DNA of 14,129 bases from Candidatus Thorarchaeota archaeon. Lineage in GTDB: Archaea > Asgardarchaeota > Thorarchaeia > Thorarchaeales > Thorarchaeaceae. The notes under the pieces were generated by a model, which did not search any database, was not told the origin of the DNA, and saw only the letters and a program-made list of their open reading frames with translations. The DNA lies in the NCBI GenBank assembly GCA_016841005.1, contig JAEORG010000447.1:1-14129 (forward strand), in the 5' to 3' direction. The number at the start of each line of letters is the position of its first letter. Within the stretch, counting starts at the first letter, position 1. Positions 8,271-14,129 of the stretch are shown here, one piece after another. A program made the translations under genes and the position numbers.

Positions 8271-8427
8271 TCGCTTCAGGCAACACAAAATGAGCCCTGA
8301 AATCATATCTCAAATAGAAATGATAATACCAGCTCTAAGAATTTCGAATTGGAGCTATGCTGTCCCTCATATTTCTACCAGTTATAGTAATATAAAATTC
8401 CTTTAACCAGTACTATGAAATGTCATG

Positions 8428-8453
8428 AAGCTTTATTTCCGAAATAAAGGCTT
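8428..8453. repeat. Inverted repeat / possible hairpin
   Basis: AAGC-TTTATTT, loop CCG, AAATAAA-(G)-GCTT forms an 11-bp stem with one bulged G. It lies 157 nt past the carbamate kinase stop and about 50 nt before the TATA-like element of the toroid operon. It could be a palindromic operator, a 3'-end stem for carbamate kinase (a TTTTT run follows at 8477) or a transcript-stabilising hairpin. The symmetry is directly visible; its role is not. Confidence 0.45.
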
Positions 8454-8499
8454 ATGAGCTCGTATTTGATGTTGGATTTTTAATTATTGTTAAGGGTGC

Positions 8500-8512
8500 T
8501 TAAATAAAAATA
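8500..8512 (+). promoter_or_regulatory. TATA-like promoter element of the toroid operon
   Basis: TTAAATAAAAATA resembles the archaeal TATA box. With usual archaeal spacing, transcription would begin at about 8526-8532, just where the foldable leader block starts (8531), giving a leader of about 125-130 nt. An alternative upstream TATA-like element is AATATAAAATTC at 8389-8400. There is no direct evidence of activity. Confidence 0.4.
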
Positions 8513-8530
8513 TCTCTATGCTATTTTCTG

Positions 8531-8628
8531 TTGACTCAAATGGTCCGCGCCTCCAACTGGGGACCTTACAATACTAGTTGTCTATGGGCGCAACCTCGCT
8601 GCCATTTTATGACCGCGAGAACAGTCAA
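8531..8628 (+). ncRNA. Possible structured 5' leader RNA of the toroid operon
   Basis: This block is visibly GC-richer than its AT-rich surroundings and can be drawn as a closed multi-helix junction. The closing helix is TTGACT (8531-8536) with AGTCAA (8623-8628). Arm A is GGTCC (8542-8546) with GGACC (8561-8565). Arm B is ACAA (8568-8571) with TTGT (8578-8581). Arm C is ATGGGCG (8584-8590) with CGC (8597-8599) and CCAT (8602-8605), carrying a 2-nt bulge. It fits no RNA family I recognise and is not a tRNA (no T-loop consensus). The Shine-Dalgarno sequence of the next gene begins at 8649, outside the fold. It could be a regulatory leader or a stand-alone small RNA; short helices like these can also occur by chance. 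Confidence 0.3.
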
Positions 8629-8657
8629 TCTATCACTACAAAATCTCTGAGGTGTTT

Positions 8658-11030
8658 ATGATACAAAAAAGTAGCCTTCTTACAACATATATTGTGTTGG
8701 GGACTATGTTTCTTCTTCTTGTTCCAATAACAGGAGCCCTCAACCAATCAACGCAGATATCACTGAATGATTCTATGGTAACTTCTACACTAATAGAATA
8801 CACGCCAACCATATTTGCAGAACCAATTTATGATTCTGATACGCTATCGTTTATCGAGAGCACGAGGGATATCGACAGCAACAATGCAACGAGTACTGAA
8901 CAGATCTACTTCAAACTTGGTGTCCTTAAAATACTCGATCCAACCTTGTCTAATCTTTCTACACAGGTTAGAGATTACTGGATTTCACAGCTACTTTCTT
9001 TTCAAAGGTCAACTGGGGGTTTTGGCCATTGGAAGCATGATCGAAGTGGTATGAGTGCTACTCATATGGCGCTACAGAGTTTATCTTGGTTAGGATATTC
9101 AGGATTAAACACCACGTTAGTGAAATCATTCTTGGACAGAAATCAAAACAGCCTTACAGACGGTTTCAACTCGTATCTTTTGGACACAGATAGTGATGTT
9201 CATGCCACCTACCTAGCTATCAAATCGTATCAATTGATAGGAGAAGCTCCTTCCAATACGACAGCTGTTATTGAATATTTCAAAAGGGCTCAGAATGGCG
9301 ATGGGGGATTCGGACTTCAGACTAACAATGTGAAAGGTATTTACTGGACATCAAAGATAACTGTCACACAAGATGCAATCTTTGGTCTCAATGTCTTGGG
9401 CGATGCAGCTGTTGATCCAGGTGCAGCTTTAGATTTTATCAAAGGACTTCAGCTTCTTGCATCAGGAGGATTTGTCAATGACATGGTAGCTGTGACCGAT
9501 TCTTCAGCATATACAGCTGCTGCATTGGAAACTATATATTTTCTGGGAGACATACCTGTTAACGCAACATCAGCTAGGGAATATATCTACAATTTGGAAA
9601 ATCTTGATGGCAGTTTCAGATTGTCACCAACAAGTATCGATGGCTCCCTCAGAGGTACTTACTATAGTGTAGTTGCTCTATCAGCGTTGGGGTATAAACC
9701 AACAGATATACTTGGAACAATTGATTATGTACTAAATACACCAACGACTGATGGTTACGGTGGTGTGCCCGGAGAATCGCCAACACTTAGAGAAACCTTT
9801 GATGCAGTATACTCTCATATTTTGTTAGGAGAGGTTCCCACGAATAAACAGGGGATCATAAATTTTGTAGCATCATATCGTAACCCAGATGGTGGTTATG
9901 GTACATCTAAATCATTCACTGAAAGTACTTTGAGAGCCTTAGAGATTTACAATCTCCTTGGAGAAAGCATTCCTAATCCATCAGAAACTATCACATTCCT
10001 TAAGTCACTCCAGCTGCCTAGTGGAGGATTTGTCAAGGCAACAGGAGAAACAACCGCGTATATAGTGTCTACCTATAGAGCTGTACGAGCTCTCCAAATA
10101 CTTGGAAGCCAACCAGATGATAGTTCAGCGGCAATCGCGTTCATCAAGGGCGTACAGAATGGTGATGGAGGTTTTGGAGGGTTTGTTGGAGATACGAGCG
10201 ATATTACAAATACATATCGTGCTGTTAGCTCTTTGAATATTCTGGGATCCATCCCAACAGATACACAAGGTACTATCACTTTTCTACAGAATAGTCAGAA
10301 TTTAGACGGCGGATTTAGAAGAAGTGTTCTTGATACATCGTTACCGAAGAATGTATCCAACATCATACACACATATTCCGCGATGAGAGCTCTCAACATT
10401 CTAGACGCAAATGCACTCAATATTTCTGCACTGTACAATTATATTCTATCCGTGAAAAACTTTGATGGAGGTTATGCAGAACATCCACAGTTCACATCAG
10501 ATAACTCCTACACTTTTGTAACTCTTTATCTACTTCGAAATTTCCATGTATTCACTGGATTTAAGGTGAGTATAGAGGATAACTTGAACTCCGAACGTAC
10601 TAGTTTTGAAAATTACTCCGTAAGTATTGGAGGAATATTGGGTAATTTTGAATATAATATCACAAATTGGAACTCAACTATGTCTTTCGCAAACATTGGT
10701 TTACTTCAAGAGTCGGGTCAAGTTGTTATTGATACATCTATGCTTGTAAATGGGACATACACAATTAGTGTCTCTATCAGAGATCCAACGAGTGCACAAA
10801 TTCAGATAGACCTTGATCTCCTGATTAATAGAAGCAGTAATACTATAACCACTACATCAAATACAACAGAAACCTCTACAACGACGCAAACGGAAACTGG
10901 TACTGGTACTACACCACCCCCATCAACCACCATTCCACCACCAGACATGAATCTGATAATCATATTAGGTGGTATAACTGCAGTGGCAGCATTGGGGATA
11001 GTATTAGGAATACGTTCAAGAAAGAAATAG
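8658..11030 (+). CDS. Surface-anchored prenyltransferase-like repeat (toroid) protein
   Basis: A 790-residue exported protein. Residues 1-27 form a signal peptide. About ten alpha/alpha-toroid repeats of the prenyltransferase/squalene-cyclase type run from about 108 to 630, with QW-like turns such as QNGDGGFG (212-219 and 500-507), NPDGGYG (409-415) and QNLDGGF (547-553), each followed by a T/S-Y-R-A-type helix. A beta-rich, probably Ig-like domain follows (635-725), then a Thr/Ser/Pro stalk (727-762), a membrane helix (765-785) and a basic tail (RSRKK). Many N-x-S/T sites suit a glycosylated surface protein. It has no cysteine, no DxDD and no protein-prenyltransferase zinc site, so an enzymatic role is unlikely; binding or adhesion is more plausible. 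ATG 8658 is preferred. GAGGTG (8649-8654) lies only 3 nt before it, and the in-frame GTG 8652 lies inside that element. The second toroid gene starts 15 nt after the stop. Confidence 0.85.
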   Translation: MIQKSSLLTTYIVLGTMFLLLVPITGALNQSTQISLNDSMVTSTLIEYTPTIFAEPIYDSDTLSFIESTRDIDSNNATSTEQIYFKLGVLKILDPTLSNLSTQVRDYWISQLLSFQRSTGGFGHWKHDRSGMSATHMALQSLSWLGYSGLNTTLVKSFLDRNQNSLTDGFNSYLLDTDSDVHATYLAIKSYQLIGEAPSNTTAVIEYFKRAQNGDGGFGLQTNNVKGIYWTSKITVTQDAIFGLNVLGDAAVDPGAALDFIKGLQLLASGGFVNDMVAVTDSSAYTAAALETIYFLGDIPVNATSAREYIYNLENLDGSFRLSPTSIDGSLRGTYYSVVALSALGYKPTDILGTIDYVLNTPTTDGYGGVPGESPTLRETFDAVYSHILLGEVPTNKQGIINFVASYRNPDGGYGTSKSFTESTLRALEIYNLLGESIPNPSETITFLKSLQLPSGGFVKATGETTAYIVSTYRAVRALQILGSQPDDSSAAIAFIKGVQNGDGGFGGFVGDTSDITNTYRAVSSLNILGSIPTDTQGTITFLQNSQNLDGGFRRSVLDTSLPKNVSNIIHTYSAMRALNILDANALNISALYNYILSVKNFDGGYAEHPQFTSDNSYTFVTLYLLRNFHVFTGFKVSIEDNLNSERTSFENYSVSIGGILGNFEYNITNWNSTMSFANIGLLQESGQVVIDTSMLVNGTYTISVSIRDPTSAQIQIDLDLLINRSSNTITTTSNTTETSTTTQTETGTGTTPPPSTTIPPPDMNLIIILGGITAVAALGIVLGIRSRKK

Positions 11031-11045
11031 CAGGTGGAGTTTTTC

Positions 11046-14000
11046 GTGAGAAGAAAGCTCGCAGAGATAGCAACACTCTCATTGTTGTTGTTTCTTTCAA
11101 GTTCTGTAATTCTTTCAGGTTCACTACTCGTTGACCATGATTGGCAGCTTGGCGATCATAGTGTTAATACTAAAACACCACAAGGTTTCAATGAAGCACA
11201 GGTTCTCTACAATGAATCGCTGGTTCAGGGAGTCTTGTCATTTATTGATAAAGCTCAAGATGATGGAACAGAAGTGATTCCTTCTATGGATATGGCTTAC
11301 TATCTAGGTATGTCACTTGCATATCTCGAAAACCTGTCGTATCCAACTTCAAATCCACTTGAAGACCAACTTCTTCATTTTATTCAGACTTCGCGAAACT
11401 CAGATGGGGGTTATGGCAACTGGGAAGGTGCAAAGAGCTCGGTAGAATCTACCTATCAAGCATTTTTGCTCCTGTCAAGGTATGATGACCTCTCAACGAT
11501 TTCTGCAATAGATGCGAACCAGACAGCTGAATTCTTACAAGGGCTCGGAACAATTGAAGCGGGTTTCCTACCAATCCCACAATGGGATGCTCCAGATGTA
11601 TCTTCTACATACAGATCTCTACTAATACTTGATGGACTCAAACGGGAGTTTTCTAATCTTGTTATAGAAATTGGAAATTTATCCACGACATTTCTTGAGA
11701 ATGCATATGTCCCACCAATCTTTGCGACTGGGTCATCAGGCTATTCTGAAAATATTGGAGGCAGTGCAGAGATACTCGCTTCTCTAAATGCATTGCAAAC
11801 GTATCATTTACTCAACATCTCGGATTCACCTCATCTTGAATCAGTGGCTAAGTTTCTAGATTCTTTGACTTCAATCAATGGTGGTGTTGCTGGTTACCCC
11901 GGTGGACTAGCAACTACAGGATATACAGCATCAGCAATTGAACTCTATCTACTCCTGAAAAATCAAACAATCTTTGATGTTGATAATTTTGTTAATCCAG
12001 ATTTCATTGCGGATGCTACGAACTATCTCTTAGCAAATAGAGTTGCAGGGTCAGGTTTTGCGGCTTCAGAACGTGATGAAACACCAGAGTATAGTTCTAC
12101 TCTTTTTGCTCTTAGAGCATTAGTTCTGTTGCAGGATGCAAATCTTCTTACAGCTTCTCCAGACCTATCAGGCGTCTCCAATTTTGTTATAAGCGGTGTC
12201 CAGCCAACATATGGTTTTGGAGATTATCCAGGGGATATCCCAGACCTTTCACTTACATCAAATGCAATTTTGTTGTCAGCACTTCTAGGAAATAAGAATA
12301 ATATCACATCAACGGTAGATCAATTCATAGAATCATCATATACTGGCTCACGAGGAGGTTTCGGGTTTCGACCTGGCACTACTGCAAGGGTGAAATACAC
12401 ATACTACGGGATTAGATCCCTTAGGAGCATTGGAAGTCCTCTATCAAATGCGCAGGAAATCAAGAAGTTTCTCGTCGATGCTCAAAATCCTGAAGGTGGT
12501 TTTGGAGAACAGCCAGCTTCCAGTCTAAGTTATCTAACTCATACATACTGGGCAATAGCAGGCTTAAATTTGATTACTAAAATCGATGCAGATATTATAG
12601 ATACTGAAGGAGTGTTGAATTGGTTACAATATCTTAAGAAGCCAGATGGAACATATTCAAACTTTCCCGGACAAAACTCTACGTTGAGATCAACCTATCG
12701 CGCATTTCAAGTTTTGAAACTCTTGGGTGAATCAGTTCCTAATGAAGACCCCCTCCATATAACACTATCAAGTTACCAGACTCCGTCAGGTGGTTATGTA
12801 AATTCGCTTTATGATACCGCTCCAACAATGGAATCAACGTTTTATGGATTGACACTTGCATTAATGTTGGGAGAACCTGTCGACAAGAATATCCTAATAG
12901 ATTTCATTTTTTCACTTTACAACGGGGATGGAGGATTTGGTTTACGCCCAGGTTTCAGTAGCAGAGTGACCTCTTCTCTCTATGCTATTCTAATGCTTCA
13001 ATTATTGGAGAAAGATTTCAACAGTCTTTTATTGGTAGATTTTACCGAAAATCCAGTTGATATCTATTCACCTATCATCAATGCAGCTTTCATCCCAAGA
13101 ATAGACAATAACAAAACGTTTCAAGGATCGTACATCCTGACTGCAACTATCCTAGAACCAGAAACAGATATTGATAGTACTTGGGTTGAAGCGTTTTGGA
13201 CAAATCGTTTAACAAATGAAACAATTCAGTTTGAATTTAGTGGGGAAAGGAGTCATACATTTTCTGATGAATGGTCTTACCTCATGGGATCTTTCACAGA
13301 AGCAGGTGTTTTGAGATTTAGGATTCACGCGATAGATGAGAATAATAATACTGCTTTCACGGAGTGGTTTGCACTCAAATCAATAGCTTACAATCCAATA
13401 GGCTCTACCATCGAACCAAACTTACTTCAAATAGGCCTACCATTAGTCACTCCTTTCTTCTTTGGACTTGCAGCAGTAGAGGGGGCGGCATCATTTAGAC
13501 GAAACCGAAAGAAAGGAGATAGTGATGTCTTAATGACAATTACAGAAGACGAGAAAGAAGGAATACTAAATAATGATGCATTGAATACAATTGGTATTTT
13601 GGTGATTATGGGCACGATTAGCCTATTAGCTAGAATTTTTCTTCAGGATGCAGTCTTGGTACTTGCGAATTCCATTTTCCTGTTCAGGTTTCTTGTAGGA
13701 ATGATTGTTGTTCTTGTAGTGAAGTATGTCTTTGGATTGAAGACATTCGGTTTGTTTGGTCCAACGGTCATCGTGGTTGCAATGCTCTCTGTTGGACCGC
13801 TATGGGGGTTAGCAATCTTTCTCAATGTGTTCACAGTAGGATTTGTGATACGCACACTATTAAAACAGTTTAACCTCGCTGTTGGTTTCCGAATTGGTAT
13901 TCTCATGGTGTTCACAATAACATTCATTGGACTGCTAGAACTCCTCGGAGAGGTATTTCTTATCCCAATCCTTAGTGGTTCAATCCTACTTCCAATAATC

Positions 14001-14129
14001 ATCACTCCATGGTACATCGATAGATTTGTGACTGAGATGGATCAGACAGATCATCTTACAGCACTCATTCGATTTGCAATGACTCTTACAGTTTCATTGG
14101 TTGCGTACATATTCATGAGTTTTGATCCA
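11046..14129 (+). CDS. Toroid-repeat protein with C-terminal 7TM-transglutaminase-type membrane domain (3'-truncated by window)
   Basis: At least 1028 residues, still open at the window end. Residues 1-27 are a signal peptide or signal anchor. About eleven toroid repeats span 105-655, e.g. RNSDGGYG (117-124), RGGFGFRPG (436-444), NPEGGFG (481-487) and NGDGGFG (626-632). A beta-sandwich-like domain follows (about 670-780), then a membrane helix (793-813), a charged loop with RRNRKK (818-823), and about seven further helices (846 to the end). This last region resembles the bacterial 7TM_transglut domain: FGLKTFGLFGPTVIVVAM (896-913), PLWGLAIFL (918-926), an arginine-bearing helix, then ITPWYIDRF (986-994). 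The match is from memory of the family pattern and needs a profile search. No cysteine occurs. The GTG start is supported by GGTGGAG (11033-11039), 6 nt upstream, and lies 15 nt after the preceding toroid gene, so the two are surely co-transcribed. Its role is inferred as a surface sensor or membrane-complex subunit. Confidence 0.85.
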   Translation, partial: MRRKLAEIATLSLLLFLSSSVILSGSLLVDHDWQLGDHSVNTKTPQGFNEAQVLYNESLVQGVLSFIDKAQDDGTEVIPSMDMAYYLGMSLAYLENLSYPTSNPLEDQLLHFIQTSRNSDGGYGNWEGAKSSVESTYQAFLLLSRYDDLSTISAIDANQTAEFLQGLGTIEAGFLPIPQWDAPDVSSTYRSLLILDGLKREFSNLVIEIGNLSTTFLENAYVPPIFATGSSGYSENIGGSAEILASLNALQTYHLLNISDSPHLESVAKFLDSLTSINGGVAGYPGGLATTGYTASAIELYLLLKNQTIFDVDNFVNPDFIADATNYLLANRVAGSGFAASERDETPEYSSTLFALRALVLLQDANLLTASPDLSGVSNFVISGVQPTYGFGDYPGDIPDLSLTSNAILLSALLGNKNNITSTVDQFIESSYTGSRGGFGFRPGTTARVKYTYYGIRSLRSIGSPLSNAQEIKKFLVDAQNPEGGFGEQPASSLSYLTHTYWAIAGLNLITKIDADIIDTEGVLNWLQYLKKPDGTYSNFPGQNSTLRSTYRAFQVLKLLGESVPNEDPLHITLSSYQTPSGGYVNSLYDTAPTMESTFYGLTLALMLGEPVDKNILIDFIFSLYNGDGGFGLRPGFSSRVTSSLYAILMLQLLEKDFNSLLLVDFTENPVDIYSPIINAAFIPRIDNNKTFQGSYILTATILEPETDIDSTWVEAFWTNRLTNETIQFEFSGERSHTFSDEWSYLMGSFTEAGVLRFRIHAIDENNNTAFTEWFALKSIAYNPIGSTIEPNLLQIGLPLVTPFFFGLAAVEGAASFRRNRKKGDSDVLMTITEDEKEGILNNDALNTIGILVIMGTISLLARIFLQDAVLVLANSIFLFRFLVGMIVVLVVKYVFGLKTFGLFGPTVIVVAMLSVGPLWGLAIFLNVFTVGFVIRTLLKQFNLAVGFRIGILMVFTITFIGLLELLGEVFLIPILSGSILLPIIITPWYIDRFVTEMDQTDHLTALIRFAMTLTVSLVAYIFMSFDP

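Larger units (their letters stand above)
8271..8657. other. 387-nt non-coding region between carbamate kinase and the toroid gene pair
   Basis: No convincing protein-coding gene is present; the open frames are short, lack ribosome binding sites and resemble nothing. It holds, in order: a TATA-like AATATAAAATTC (8389-8400), an inverted repeat (8428-8453), a T-rich stretch (8477-8481), a second TATA-like element (8500-8512) and a GC-richer, structure-prone block (8531-8628) ending about 20 nt before the toroid gene's ribosome binding site. It is the longest non-coding stretch in the window and probably contains the 3' end of the carbamate kinase transcript plus the promoter and leader of the surface-protein operon. 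Confidence 0.6.

Noticed and set aside
8345..8360. TTCGAAT resembling a tRNA T-loop
   Set aside because: There is no GC-rich T-stem on either side and no acceptor or anticodon stem can be built around it.
8206..8406. 66-residue + strand frame overlapping the end of carbamate kinase
   Set aside because: It starts inside the carbamate kinase gene in another frame, lacks a ribosome binding site and resembles no protein family.
8455..8484. Nine-codon mini-frame (ATG to TAA) in the leader region
   Set aside because: It has no ribosome binding site and lies upstream of the most likely transcription start.
10894..10910. Short tandem ACTGGT repeat
   Set aside because: It encodes the Gly/Thr-rich stalk of the first toroid protein; low-complexity coding sequence explains it.
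13643..14017. 124-residue open frame on the - strand inside the 7TM-type region
   Set aside because: It is antisense to a long continuous + strand frame with clear membrane-helix pattern, has low-complexity composition and no ribosome binding site.
8658..14129. Toroid proteins as active squalene/hopene cyclases or protein prenyltransferases
   Set aside because: No DxDD motif and no Asp/Cys/His zinc site are present; both proteins are cysteine-free and exported, unlike those enzymes.

Overview
This window looks archaeal. Start sites are preceded by GAGGTG/GGTGAT-type Shine-Dalgarno sequences, several genes appear to start at GTG or TTG, and TATA-like boxes sit at the expected distance from some genes. 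One exported protein ends in a Ser/Thr/Pro-rich stalk, a single membrane helix and a short basic tail. Base composition is moderately AT-rich throughout. The gene mix (secernin-like hydrolase, long TPR and HEAT solenoids, large exported prenyltransferase-like repeat proteins) resembles Asgard-type archaea such as Thorarchaeia. That assignment is an impression from gene content, not a proof. No rRNA, tRNA, CRISPR array, insertion sequence or integrase was found.

Layout. (1) 133-6227, + strand: a crotonase-family acyl-CoA enzyme, a 621-residue TPR protein, a 690-residue HEAT-repeat protein and a secernin-like (peptidase C69) N-terminal-nucleophile hydrolase, separated by 23 to 59 nt and possibly one transcription unit. 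(2) 6232-7185, - strand: an ADP-ribosylglycohydrolase whose stop lies only 4 nt from the secernin stop (tail to tail). (3) 7296-8270, + strand: carbamate kinase, divergent from the glycohydrolase. (4) 8271-8657: a 387-nt non-coding stretch with a near-perfect inverted repeat, a TATA-like box and a GC-richer block that can be drawn as a multi-helix RNA leader. (5) 8658 to the window end, + strand: two large, cysteine-free exported proteins built from prenyltransferase/squalene-cyclase-like (alpha/alpha-toroid) repeats, 15 nt apart.

The most interesting part is the last two genes. The first toroid protein is a conventional surface protein: signal peptide, about ten repeats, beta domain, Thr-rich stalk, one membrane helix. 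The second has about eleven repeats and a beta domain, but ends in a multi-helix membrane region. Its sequence resembles the 7TM domain that bacteria fuse to an inactive transglutaminase (the 7TM_transglut family). Both lack the Cys ligand of protein prenyltransferases, the DxDD motif of squalene-hopene cyclases and the thioester Cys of alpha-2-macroglobulins, so they are more likely binding or sensing toroids than enzymes. I infer a two-component cell-surface complex, one subunit carrying the polytopic membrane module, expressed behind a possibly structured 5' leader. The second gene runs off the end of the window.

The first block pairs two intracellular helical-solenoid scaffolds with a hydrolase. 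Together with the glycohydrolase (removal of ADP-ribose) and carbamate kinase (ATP from carbamoyl phosphate), these look like ordinary cytoplasmic functions. No shared pathway is evident from sequence alone.
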